From UKL13-2 sp038236905 (GTDB taxonomy: Bacteria; Pseudomonadota; Gammaproteobacteria; Burkholderiales; Usitatibacteraceae), in contig JBBRZG010000011.1 of NCBI GenBank assembly GCA_038236905.1, positions 1-43,330 on the forward strand: DNA of 43,330 nt, read 5' to 3'. A program made the translations under genes and the position numbers. Below, piece after piece: positions 1 through 8,084 of this stretch (positions within the stretch are counted from its first letter, which is position 1; each line of letters begins with the position of its first letter). Below the pieces are notes generated by a model that ran no database searches, had not been told where the DNA came from, and saw nothing but the letters and a program-made list of their open reading frames with translations.

Positions 1-282
1 ATCACCGTCGGTGTTATCGGTGGAATGACGCTCGCCATGATGACGCGAACCGCGCGCGGACACACGGGACGTCCCTTGCACGCCTCGCCACTTGAAACCA
101 CCGCATACGTATTAATATTGATGGGCGCGATTACAAGGCTGCTCGTGCCGCTAATATTGCCGACATTCTATGTTGAGGGCGTACTCGCCTCAGCTTTGCT
201 ATGGGCGGCGGCATTTATGCTCTATCTGTGGGTGTTTGCTCCGTGGCTGACGATGGCACGGGCCGATGGGAAAGATGGATAG
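1..282 (+). CDS. nnrS: NnrS family protein, C-terminal part
   Basis: The open frame enters from the left edge and ends at 282, so only the last 93 residues are present. The segment GVIGGMTLAMMTRTARGHTG is the characteristic NnrS motif, followed by three hydrophobic stretches (about residues 36-54, 58-76 of the visible part) as expected for the end of this heme- and copper-containing polytopic membrane protein. NnrS proteins are linked to nitric-oxide stress tolerance and are usually controlled by FNR/NNR-type regulators, which fits the low-oxygen genes that follow. An internal ATG at 25 is not the true start, because the motif extends upstream of it. The identification is by motif and the rest of the gene lies outside the window. 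Confidence 0.85.
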   Translation: MTVGVIGGMTLAMMTRTARGHTGRPLHASPLETTAYVLILMGAITRLLVPLILPTFYVEGVLASALLWAAAFMLYLWVFAPWLTMARADGKDG

Positions 283-487
283 CGTCAAGCAAAAAATCGG
301 CGTTTTGTAGGAAAGCGAGTCCCAAGCCGGTTTCGCTACCATACGGTGCTGAGAGCGTGGACATTCTTGCGCTGAGATTATAGGGGGGGCGACGTCGAAA
401 ACTTCACTGCCAGTCTTGGCTTGGTCTTGAACTAAAAGTGCGATGTGATCTACGTCGGCATTTTTAGGGCGCTTTATCGGCTTCTAT

Positions 488-501
488 TTGCGCTAAATCA
501 A
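488..501 (+). promoter_or_regulatory. FNR-type box upstream of hemN (variant half-site)
   Basis: TTGCGCTAAATCAA matches the FNR/ANR consensus TTGAT-N4-ATCAA in 8 of 10 positions. It lies 66 bases before hemN. A possible -10 (TATACA, 528-533) follows at a distance compatible with an activator centred near -41 to -46. The same TTGCG left half recurs at three other sites in this window. The 284-base gap 283-566 shows nothing else I recognise. Confidence 0.55.
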
Positions 502-566
502 CGTCTTCGGCTGAAATATTGCCAAGATATACATATCTAAGCTTTTAAACTCAACTCCGGCGGCCC

Positions 567-1988
567 ATGGAAAATTCAACCTACAGTCAGTACCCGCGCA
601 CTTCACTGGCCATTGACCCCGAATTGATCCGCAAGTATGACCGCCCCGGCCCGCGCTATACGTCGTATCCCACAGCGGATCGATTTGTCGAGGCCTATGG
701 CGCGGAGCAGCATTTGCGCACCCTGGAAAACCGGCGCATTATCGGCGCGGATGTGCCGCTTTCTTTGTATGTACATTTGCCGTTTTGCAACACGATTTGT
801 TTTTACTGCGGCTGCAATAAGGTGGTCACGAAAGATCACGGCCGCAGCGCCGAATATTTGCGTTATATCGAACGCGAAGTCGAGCTCGTTTCCAATCACT
901 TGACCGGTTCGCGTCGGGTTGATCAGCTGCATTTGGGGGGCGGTACGCCGACGTTTCTATCGTCCGATGAACTGTGTGCGTTGATGGCGCTATTGGCTAA
1001 GCGCTTTGATATGGGCGTGGGCAAAGCTGATCGGGAGTTTTCCATCGAAATTGACCCGCGTACGGCCGATACCCAAAAAATTGAAACCCTCGCCAGGCTG
1101 GGTTTTAACCGCGTGAGTGTTGGCGTGCAAGATTTTGATGAGCTGGTACAGCGCGCCGTCAACCGAATTCAATCTGAGGTCGAAACGGCTGCCGCCATTG
1201 ATGCGGCGCGTACGAATGGCTTTACATCGATCAATATCGACCTCATCTACGGGCTGCCAAAACAGAACTTAGTGGGCTTTGGCCATACGCTGGATCGGGT
1301 GGTCGCGATGAAGCCGGATCGCATCGCGCTGTACAGCTACGCGCATTTGCCGACGCTGTTTAAACCACAACGCCGGATTGCCGATGCTGATCTGCCAACG
1401 GCCGAGGTGCGCTTGCAAATACTCGCGCTTGCCATTCAAAAATTGGGTGATGCCGGCTATGTATACATCGGCATGGATCATTTTGCGTTACCGCATGACG
1501 AGCTGGCGATTGCGGCAGGGCAGGCGCAACTGCATAGAAATTTTCAGGGTTATTCCACGCGGCCGGATTGTGATTTGCTGGCATTTGGTGTTTCAGCCAT
1601 CAGCAATGTCGGCAACACGTATAGTCAAAACGCAAAACTGCTGGACCAATATTACGATTCGCTCGATCAGGGCGAATTACCGATATTGCGCGGCGTTAAG
1701 CTTGATGACGATGACCTGCTGCGCCGCGATCTGATTCAAACGCTGATGTGCGATTTCGAACTGTCACTGGCGAGTTTTGAAACTTCACATGCAATTAATT
1801 TTCGTCAGTATTTTGCTGAAGAATGGCGCATGTTGCAGCAGTTTGAGCAGGAAGAATTGATCGAAATCGACGACGACCGGATTCGTTTCACGCCCAGCGG
1901 CAGGCTGTTGGTGCGAGTGGTGGCGATGGTGTTTGACCGTTACTTGAAACTTGGCATGGTGCGCGAGCGCTACTCGAAATTAATTTGA
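567..1988 (+). CDS. hemN: Oxygen-independent coproporphyrinogen III oxidase
   Basis: This 473-residue protein is a radical-SAM enzyme that decarboxylates coproporphyrinogen III to protoporphyrinogen IX without oxygen, in the cytoplasm, supplying heme for the oxidase encoded downstream. The cluster-binding motif CNTICFYCGC gives the CxxxCxxC cysteines C74, C78 and C81 plus C83, the signature of true HemN. It is followed by the LHLGGGTPTFL motif that contributes to SAM binding. The N-terminal PGPRYTSYPTA segment is also HemN-specific, and the length is normal (about 455-475). The start at 567 has only a weak ribosome site, but the N-terminus aligns with the family. An FNR-type box lies 66 bases upstream, the usual way hemN is induced by oxygen limitation. 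Confidence 0.97.
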   Translation: MENSTYSQYPRTSLAIDPELIRKYDRPGPRYTSYPTADRFVEAYGAEQHLRTLENRRIIGADVPLSLYVHLPFCNTICFYCGCNKVVTKDHGRSAEYLRYIEREVELVSNHLTGSRRVDQLHLGGGTPTFLSSDELCALMALLAKRFDMGVGKADREFSIEIDPRTADTQKIETLARLGFNRVSVGVQDFDELVQRAVNRIQSEVETAAAIDAARTNGFTSINIDLIYGLPKQNLVGFGHTLDRVVAMKPDRIALYSYAHLPTLFKPQRRIADADLPTAEVRLQILALAIQKLGDAGYVYIGMDHFALPHDELAIAAGQAQLHRNFQGYSTRPDCDLLAFGVSAISNVGNTYSQNAKLLDQYYDSLDQGELPILRGVKLDDDDLLRRDLIQTLMCDFELSLASFETSHAINFRQYFAEEWRMLQQFEQEELIEIDDDRIRFTPSGRLLVRVVAMVFDRYLKLGMVRERYSKLI

Positions 1989-2016
1989 GCTGGCGCGATC
2001 CAGAACGGGTACTGAC

Positions 2017-2889
2017 GTGGATACATCACTGATCCTGACGGCGATGTTGGCGGCGTTCGTGACCGGCCTGGCGAGCAGCCTGCATTGTTTGGGCATGTGC
2101 GGTGGGGCCATGTCGGCGCTGATGTTGACCGCAAAGCCGAGGGCTTCACCGATGAAGCTTGCAACATTTTCACTGTCGGCACTCACGGCCACCATGAATG
2201 CGCCCTCGCGTGTACCGTCTGAATCTGCGGTTGCGTCGGTGACCGTGCAAAACTTACCACTCGTTTTCGCTTTTAACGTTGGTCGCATATTAAGTTATAG
2301 CGTGGCGGGTGCTGCGATTGGTGCCATCGGCAGTGTCGGCGATACGACGGGCACGTGGCTCATGCGTGACGCGATGCCGATGCGGTTAACAATTTTTATT
2401 GTTGCCAATATCGTCATGTTGCTGACGGGCTTATACATTGCGGGTTGGACGCGCGGATTGGAACCGCTAGAACGCGCGGGCGTAAAACTATGGCGAAAGA
2501 TTTCGCCCCTCACCAACAAATTTCTGCCGGTCAAAAATGCCGGCCAAGCGGCTTTGCTGGGGGCGCTATGGGGGTGGATTCCGTGCGGCTTGGTGTACGC
2601 CATGTTAGTGGCGGCGCTGGCCAGCGGAAGTGCCGTAAATGGGGCCGCCAACATGCTGGCTTTCGGTCTTGGCACGCTGCCCGCGATGACGGCCGCGGGC
2701 TTGTTGAGCGCACAAATGAAAACCCGGTTACGCGATAAACGTCTGCGAATACTGGCAGGCGCTGCGGTGATTGCAATGGCATTGATCGGCTTGAATCGCG
2801 CGCCAGCTTTGGCCGGGCTTGGTCAGTACGCAACGCTCACTGGGTTGTGCCATTCCATGTTGAGTAACGCGGCGAACAGTGCGCCATGA
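2017..2889 (+). CDS. TauE/SafE-like integral membrane protein of the cco locus
   Basis: The GTG at 2017 opens a 290-residue polytopic membrane protein. The N-terminal motif SSLHCLGMCGGAMSALML (His, Cys and Cys in a short membrane-embedded stretch) is typical of the UreH-like transmembrane branch of the TauE/SafE superfamily that accompanies cbb3 oxidase assembly genes. About six hydrophobic segments can be seen, and a second conserved motif, GALWGWIPCGLVYAML, lies near residue 185. The stop overlaps the ccoI start in an ATGA junction, so the two are translationally coupled. A role in copper or metal handling for the oxidase is inferred from the paired Cys motifs and the neighbours. It is unlikely to be a true sulfite exporter. 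Confidence 0.85.
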   Translation: MDTSLILTAMLAAFVTGLASSLHCLGMCGGAMSALMLTAKPRASPMKLATFSLSALTATMNAPSRVPSESAVASVTVQNLPLVFAFNVGRILSYSVAGAAIGAIGSVGDTTGTWLMRDAMPMRLTIFIVANIVMLLTGLYIAGWTRGLEPLERAGVKLWRKISPLTNKFLPVKNAGQAALLGALWGWIPCGLVYAMLVAALASGSAVNGAANMLAFGLGTLPAMTAAGLLSAQMKTRLRDKRLRILAGAAVIAMALIGLNRAPALAGLGQYATLTGLCHSMLSNAANSAP

Positions 2890-5465
2890 GGTCGTTCGAT
2901 CTGCCGTCCCATTTGCCCTCCCATGTGTCGCCTCCTTTGTCACCACCTTTGTCACCACATGTGTCACCGTCTTTGCTTTCGCCGCCGTTGCTTTCACCCC
3001 CGTCGCTGTTCTCACATCACTCGAACACGCCGATAGCGTGCTTTCACTGCGGTTTGCCGGTCCCGTCAGAAGCTCAATTGAGCGTTAAATTCAAGGGCCA
3101 CGACCAGGCAGTGTGTTGCGTGGGTTGCGAAGCAGTTGCTACCACGATCATTGATGCAGGGCTGTCCAATTTCTACGTCGAGCGCAGTGGACCATCCGCG
3201 CTTCCGGCATTGATTGCTCCGCTTGGCGCGGTGAACGCCGCCAACTATGATCTGCCCAGAATTCAATCGCAATATGTTTCAGCCGCTACCGATTCCAAAC
3301 ATTCTGCGTCGCTCTATATTGATGGCGTTACCTGCAACGCCTGTTTGTGGCTGGCGGAGGCAACGCTTCGACAAATTCACGGTGTGGTGGGCGCTGAGAT
3401 TAACTACATTTCGCATCGTGCTGAACTGTCGTGGCAGGGGAACGATGTCAATTTGGCGATGATTGTGGATGCAGTCGCCAGGGTGGGATTGCGTGCCACC
3501 CCAGTGGCGACAGGTGAGCGCCAGGCCGTGCGCGCCAAGGACAGGCGCGAATCTCTCAAGCATTTGGGTGTGGCGTTGCTGGCGATGATGCAGGTGATGA
3601 TGTTTACCGTGCCGCTCTATTTCACCGATTTCGATGATATTTCAGCGGAAGCGCGACGCTTAATGCAGTGGGCAAGTCTGGCATTAACGCTGCCGGTGGT
3701 ATTTTATGCGGCGCAACCGTTCTGGTTGGGCGCGCTGCGCGATTGGCGCACCCGTCACATCAGCATGGATTCACCGGTGGCGCTGGCGATTGCGACTACG
3801 TTTACCACCAGCTTATGGGCGATGATGACCGGCCGCGGCGCGCTGTATTTTGATTCGATCAGCATGTTTGTTTTTTTATTGCTCATGGCGCGGTATTTGG
3901 AAGCGAGCATTCGTGACCGCGCATTGACCAGAATCGAGCGGCTGTCGAATTCGATGCCGGCGGTTGCGTGGCAATTGGCACACTACCCGGTCAGCCGCGC
4001 GTCGTCCCAAATGGCCAGCGCAGGATTGGCGCAAGGCGATGCGATCTTGATCCCCACCGGGCAAACGATTCCGGCTGATTGCATTTTGCTGGAAGGGTTG
4101 GCCGAGGTGGATGAATCTATCGTTACCGGCGAATCGCGACCCGTAATACACGCGGTCGGTTCAACACTCATCGGTGGCACCATCAATTTGGGTTCACCGC
4201 TGATCGCGCGGGTCGAGTGTGTGGGTGCGGCGAGTGTGCTGGCGACCGTGGCGCGCATGGCGGAACGCTCCCTCGGCGAACGGCCGCGGCTCTCGGTATT
4301 GACGGATCGCGTTGCGCGTTTGTTGATGCCATCACTTATTGGCTTGGCAGCCGCGGCGGGCATTATTTGGTTGTTCATTGACATGACACAAAGCTTTAGT
4401 GTCGCGGTGGCCGTCATCGTCGTGACCTGTCCTTGTGCCGTTGCGCTGGCAGCGCCGCTCGCGTACGCCAGTGCCACTTTAAAAACCGCCAAGGCCGGGC
4501 TACTCATTTCACGCGGCCATGTGCTGGAAATGTTGCCGCAAATTACCGATGTTGTGTTTGATAAAACCGGTACCTTGACCACCGGCAAATTATGCGTTGG
4601 GCAGATTGATACTTGCACCGCAATTTCGCGTTGTGATGCTATTGCAATCGCAGCAGCGCTAGAAGTGGGTGCAACGCACCCGATTGCAGAATCGATTCGT
4701 TCACTAGATCGTGGCGAGGCAGCCGCTGTGGTGGCGACGAACTTGCGCGTGGTTCCGGGTGGTGGTGTGGAAGGAGAAATAAATGGTTCGCGGTACCGCT
4801 TTGGCCATCAAAAATTTTCCTGCCCAGGTTCAGCCGCCAGTGCGGCATTAACTTCAGCAGCTGATGATGACGCTTTTGTACTCAGTTGCGATGAGCAATG
4901 GCTTGCGACTTTTCAAGCGGACGACGCCTTAAAACCAGATGCGCTCGCGACGGTGAGTGCGATGCAGCGTGCGGGTCGGACCGTGCATCTGCTATCAGGT
5001 GATCGTATCGGTCGGGTCCGGTCTGTTGCAGATGAACTTGGAATCGATGTCGCCCACACGCTGGCTGAGCAAACCCCCGCGGAAAAGCTGGCGTACATCA
5101 CGCAACTTCGATCTGAAGGCCGCAAAGTGGCCATGATCGGGGATGGCGTTAACGATGCGCCCGTGCTGGGTGCTGCCGATGTTTCGATTGCGATGGCGGC
5201 CGGTGCTGATTTGCCAAGGCTTACGGCAGACGCGGTATTAATGTCGCCGAAATTGAGTTTGATTATTTCGGTGCTCACCCTCGCGCGCCGAACAAAAAAA
5301 ATTATCAACCAAAATTTTGCGTGGGCGATTTTGTACAACGCCATTGCGATTCCTTTGGCGATGGCGAATTTGATCAATCCCGCGTGGGCCGCCATTGGCA
5401 TGGGCGTGAGCGGATTGATTGTGGTGCTGAACTCGATGCGCTTGTTGAGGAGCCGAACGCCATGA
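2886..5465 (+). CDS. ccoI: CcoI/FixI copper-translocating P-type ATPase
   Basis: This 859-residue P1B-type ATPase belongs to the CcoI/FixI group, which delivers copper for cbb3 oxidase assembly across the inner membrane. In order it shows the CcoI-specific CFHCGLPVP (C52), a CCVGC motif (C77, C78, C81), a metal-binding domain with CNAC (C150), the TGES actuator loop, the CPC transport motif (C515), the phosphorylated DKTGTLT (D559), HP (THPIAESI), and GDGVNDAP. The start at 2886 overlaps the preceding stop (ATGA). The first 48 residues are a low-complexity Ser/Pro/Leu/His tract not usual for the family. An in-frame GTG at 2925 is an alternative start but would not remove most of the tract. 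The stop overlaps ccoS in the same manner. Confidence 0.97.
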   Translation: MRSFDLPSHLPSHVSPPLSPPLSPHVSPSLLSPPLLSPPSLFSHHSNTPIACFHCGLPVPSEAQLSVKFKGHDQAVCCVGCEAVATTIIDAGLSNFYVERSGPSALPALIAPLGAVNAANYDLPRIQSQYVSAATDSKHSASLYIDGVTCNACLWLAEATLRQIHGVVGAEINYISHRAELSWQGNDVNLAMIVDAVARVGLRATPVATGERQAVRAKDRRESLKHLGVALLAMMQVMMFTVPLYFTDFDDISAEARRLMQWASLALTLPVVFYAAQPFWLGALRDWRTRHISMDSPVALAIATTFTTSLWAMMTGRGALYFDSISMFVFLLLMARYLEASIRDRALTRIERLSNSMPAVAWQLAHYPVSRASSQMASAGLAQGDAILIPTGQTIPADCILLEGLAEVDESIVTGESRPVIHAVGSTLIGGTINLGSPLIARVECVGAASVLATVARMAERSLGERPRLSVLTDRVARLLMPSLIGLAAAAGIIWLFIDMTQSFSVAVAVIVVTCPCAVALAAPLAYASATLKTAKAGLLISRGHVLEMLPQITDVVFDKTGTLTTGKLCVGQIDTCTAISRCDAIAIAAALEVGATHPIAESIRSLDRGEAAAVVATNLRVVPGGGVEGEINGSRYRFGHQKFSCPGSAASAALTSAADDDAFVLSCDEQWLATFQADDALKPDALATVSAMQRAGRTVHLLSGDRIGRVRSVADELGIDVAHTLAEQTPAEKLAYITQLRSEGRKVAMIGDGVNDAPVLGAADVSIAMAAGADLPRLTADAVLMSPKLSLIISVLTLARRTKKIINQNFAWAILYNAIAIPLAMANLINPAWAAIGMGVSGLIVVLNSMRLLRSRTP
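2917..3005 (+). repeat. Degenerate tandem repeat encoding a Ser/Pro-rich N-terminal tract of CcoI
   Basis: A unit of about 12 bases of the form ccnccttTGTCA recurs several times and then degenerates into ccgcc/gttgctttc units. In the ccoI frame it encodes a run of SPPL/SPHV/SPSL blocks (about residues 11-43) just before the conserved CFHCGLP motif. The tract is internal to the reading frame, so unit gain or loss in multiples of three would keep ccoI open. Confidence 0.7.
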
Positions 5466-5743
5466 TGGAATCCCTGTGGCTGCTGATTCCGCTTAGCGTG
5501 GTGCTAGCGTTTGTGATTGGCGCCTGTTTTTGGTGGGCTGCGGGTTCAGGCCAGTTTGACGATCTTACCGGGCCCGGCGAACGGATCTTGCAGGATAACG
5601 ACAACGTTCCAGACGAGTTCATAAATAAAAACCAGGAAACCAGCCCGGGGTTGATAAATATCAAATTGCCGAGACAGCCAAATGCGATCATCGATCAAGG
5701 CAAGTCAATAGCGTCCGAGAATTTGACTCAAAAAAGTTTATAA
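5462..5743 (+). CDS. ccoS: CcoS cbb3 oxidase maturation protein with C-terminal extension
   Basis: This 93-residue single-span membrane protein starts at 5462 in an ATGATG that overlaps the ccoI stop. It has the CcoS core: an N-terminal transmembrane helix (about residues 4-27) followed by FWWAAGSGQFDDLTGPGERIL, read here as the family hallmark. CcoS is needed for cofactor insertion into the cbb3 oxidase. The core ends near residue 48. The remaining 45 residues are not a recognisable domain, and their codons contain a perfect FNR-type box (residues 64-68), so part of this tail may exist because of the promoter it carries. ccoN follows after 13 bases. Confidence 0.93.
   Translation: MMESLWLLIPLSVVLAFVIGACFWWAAGSGQFDDLTGPGERILQDNDNVPDEFINKNQETSPGLINIKLPRQPNAIIDQGKSIASENLTQKSL
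5651..5664 (+). promoter_or_regulatory. Perfect FNR-type box inside ccoS, ahead of ccoN
   Basis: TTGATAAATATCAA is a perfect FNR/ANR/FixK palindrome (10 of 10 consensus bases). It is centred 99 bases before the ccoN start, inside the ccoS coding tail. GATCAT at 5686-5691 is a possible -10 placed as expected for an activator centred near -41.5. The 14-mer, including its AAAT spacer, is identical to the box at 13909-13922. It suggests a separate oxygen-controlled promoter for ccoNOQP within the longer gene run. Confidence 0.75.
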
Positions 5744-5756
5744 AAAGGATTCGACC

Positions 5757-7265
5757 ATGCAGGCGGAAATCGCGCAAACCTTCAACCGCTCAGTTGGCCA
5801 GACAGCGGGCGAGACCTACAACTACAAAGTGGTTCGTCAATTTGCCATCATGACCATTGTGTGGGGTATTGTTGGCATGCTGGTGGGTGTCATCATTGCC
5901 GCCGAGCTGATCTGGCCGGACATGACGCTTGGCATCCCGTGGTTGTCATTTGGTCGGCTGCGCCCGCTACACACCAATGCGGTCATTTTTGCGTTTGGTG
6001 GTTGTGCATTAATGGGCACCTCTTACTATGTGGTGCAGCGTACTTGTCAAGCCCGATTGTTATCAGATAAGCTCGCCGCGTTCCATTTTTGGGGCTGGCA
6101 GTTGGTGATTGTGCTGGCGGCGATCTCGTTACCGCTGGGCTACACCCAAGGCAAGGAATATGCAGAATTAGAGTGGCCGATCGATCTGCTGATCACCGTT
6201 GTTTGGGTGACGTACGCGATTGTTTTCTTCGGCACGATCATGCGCCGCAAGACCGCGCATATTTACGTGGCCAATTGGTTTTATGGTGCATTCATTGTCA
6301 CCGTGGCGTTGCTGCATATTGTGAACAGCGCCGCGGTACCGGCCAGTTTTTGGAAGTCTTACTCAGCGTATGCCGGGGTGCAAGATGCCATGATTCAATG
6401 GTGGTACGGCCACAACGCGGTGGGCTTCTTTTTGACTGCCGGCTTCCTCGGCATGATGTATTACTTTGTGCCCAAACAAGCTGAGCGGCCCGTGTACTCG
6501 TACCGCCTCTCGGTGGTGCACTTTTGGGCTCTGATTTTTACCTACATGTGGGCAGGCCCGCACCATCTGCACTACACCGCGTTGCCCGATTGGGCGCAAT
6601 CGCTGGGGATGTTGTTCTCGCTGATCTTATTGGCGCCGAGCTGGGGCGGCATGATTAACGGGATGATGACGCTATCCGGTGCATGGCATAAATTGCGTGA
6701 TGACCCGATACTGAAATTCCTGATTGTCTCGTTGTCGTTTTACGGCATGTCCACGTTTGAAGGACCGATGCTGGCGATCAAAACCATTAACGGCCTGGCG
6801 CACTATACCGACTGGATTATTGGCCACGTGCATTCCGGTGCGCTCGGTTGGGTGGCGTTTATTACCTTTGGCTCGATGTATTACTTGATCCCGCGCTTGT
6901 TCGGCTTAAAACAAATGTACAGCGTGCGCTTAATTTCGCTGCACTTTTGGGTCGCGACCATTGGCGTGGTGTTGTATATCGCCGCACTGTGGATATCGGG
7001 CGTGATGCAGGGGCTCATGTGGCGGGCGGTCAACGCTGACGGCACACTGACTTACAGTTTCGTTGAGGGTGTAAAAGCGAGCTATCCATACTGGACGATT
7101 CGTTTAGTCGGCGGGTCATTGTTCTTTATCGGCATGCTCATCATGACCTATAACGTGATTCGTACCGTAATGATGGGCCACGCGTACGACGCGCCGATTC
7201 CCGCGACGCTGCCTTCGCATCCCGATTTGAACATTGGCGGGCTACAACCTGCGCACGGAGATTAG
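5757..7265 (+). CDS. ccoN: cbb3-type cytochrome c oxidase subunit I
   Basis: CcoN is the catalytic heme-copper subunit that reduces oxygen at the heme b3-CuB centre in the inner membrane with high oxygen affinity. The 502-residue protein has about 12 hydrophobic spans and the expected histidines: H72 (RPLHTNAVIF, low-spin heme), H219 (WYGHNAVGF) and H269/H270 (AGPHHLHY) for CuB, and H357/H359 (IGHVHSGALG) for the hemes. Length and motif order are typical. A ribosome site (AAAGGA) precedes the start, and ccoO follows after 3 bases. The perfect FNR-type box at 5651-5664 probably drives this gene and those after it. Confidence 0.98.
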   Translation: MQAEIAQTFNRSVGQTAGETYNYKVVRQFAIMTIVWGIVGMLVGVIIAAELIWPDMTLGIPWLSFGRLRPLHTNAVIFAFGGCALMGTSYYVVQRTCQARLLSDKLAAFHFWGWQLVIVLAAISLPLGYTQGKEYAELEWPIDLLITVVWVTYAIVFFGTIMRRKTAHIYVANWFYGAFIVTVALLHIVNSAAVPASFWKSYSAYAGVQDAMIQWWYGHNAVGFFLTAGFLGMMYYFVPKQAERPVYSYRLSVVHFWALIFTYMWAGPHHLHYTALPDWAQSLGMLFSLILLAPSWGGMINGMMTLSGAWHKLRDDPILKFLIVSLSFYGMSTFEGPMLAIKTINGLAHYTDWIIGHVHSGALGWVAFITFGSMYYLIPRLFGLKQMYSVRLISLHFWVATIGVVLYIAALWISGVMQGLMWRAVNADGTLTYSFVEGVKASYPYWTIRLVGGSLFFIGMLIMTYNVIRTVMMGHAYDAPIPATLPSHPDLNIGGLQPAHGD

Positions 7266-7268
7266 GCA

Positions 7269-7883
7269 ATGAAATTCACCCATGAAACGATTGAGAAAAA
7301 CATTGGCTGGATGATTGTGCTGATTATTTTGGTGGTCAGCATTGGCGGCTTGGTTGAAATTGTGCCCTTGTTTTTTCAACGCTCAACCACCGAGCCGGTG
7401 AGCGGATTGAAGCCGTACACCCCGTTGCAATTAGCGGGACGCGATATTTATGTTCGCGAGGGTTGCTACAACTGCCATTCGCAAATGATCCGCCCGCTGC
7501 GAGCTGAGACTGAACGCTACGGACACTACTCTGTTGCCGGTGAGTTCGTGTACGACCATCCGTTCCAATGGGGTAGTAAGCGAACCGGCCCGGACTTGCA
7601 CCGCGTTGGTGGTAAATACAGCGATGAGTGGCATCGCCTGCATTTGCGCCAGCCGCGTGATTTGGTGCCCGAATCCAATATGCCCGCTTACTCATGGCTA
7701 CAGAAACAAACGCTCGATCCGGAAGAGTCAGCTCCTCGCATGCGGGCGCTCAGGAGTGTCGGCGTGCCTTATACAGATGAAGAAATTAAAGGTGCCGTAG
7801 CGGACGTTACCGGCAAAACGGATGAGGATGCCTTGATTGCGTATTTGCAAGTCTTGGGCACAGCCTTGAAAACAACACGTTAG
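7269..7883 (+). CDS. ccoO: cbb3-type cytochrome c oxidase subunit II (monoheme)
   Basis: CcoO is a membrane-anchored monoheme cytochrome c that passes electrons to CcoN. The 204-residue protein has an N-terminal transmembrane anchor (about residues 13-36), then the heme c motif CYNCH (C66-H70) in the family context YVREGCYNCHSQMIRPL. The conserved GPDLHRVGGKYSDEWH segment follows, then PESNMPAYSWL with a probable axial methionine. The ribosome site GGAG sits in the end of ccoN, 3 bases before the start. The length is normal for the family. It is part of the ccoNOQP run. Confidence 0.98.
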   Translation: MKFTHETIEKNIGWMIVLIILVVSIGGLVEIVPLFFQRSTTEPVSGLKPYTPLQLAGRDIYVREGCYNCHSQMIRPLRAETERYGHYSVAGEFVYDHPFQWGSKRTGPDLHRVGGKYSDEWHRLHLRQPRDLVPESNMPAYSWLQKQTLDPEESAPRMRALRSVGVPYTDEEIKGAVADVTGKTDEDALIAYLQVLGTALKTTR

Positions 7884-7892
7884 GAGCAACCA

Positions 7893-8084
7893 GTGGACTT
7901 AAGCGACCTGCGCACCATCGTCACGATTGTTTCGTTTATAGCGTTCATTGGCGTGGTCTTTTGGGCCTATAGCAAAAAGCAAAAAGCGCGCTTCGATGAT
8001 GCCGCCAATCTACCGTTTATTGACGACGATGAGGGTGTTTCTGCAACCGAATTGAAGGCGAAACAAGGCAGCCATCATGAGTGA
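7893..8084 (+). CDS. ccoQ: CcoQ-type small subunit
   Basis: A GTG at 7893, preceded by TAGGAG, opens a 63-residue protein with one transmembrane helix (about residues 8-25) and a charged tail containing SKKQKARFDDAANLPF. This AYSKKQKARFDDAANLPF type of sequence is the common CcoQ/FixQ pattern. CcoQ stabilises the cbb3 complex. The last 8 bases overlap the ccoP start, which supports both reading frames. The position between ccoO and ccoP confirms the call. Confidence 0.93.
   Translation: MDLSDLRTIVTIVSFIAFIGVVFWAYSKKQKARFDDAANLPFIDDDEGVSATELKAKQGSHHE

Noticed and set aside
3983..4618. A 211-codon open frame on the minus strand
   Set aside because: It lies entirely opposite the well-conserved ccoI core and has no family resemblance or ribosome site.
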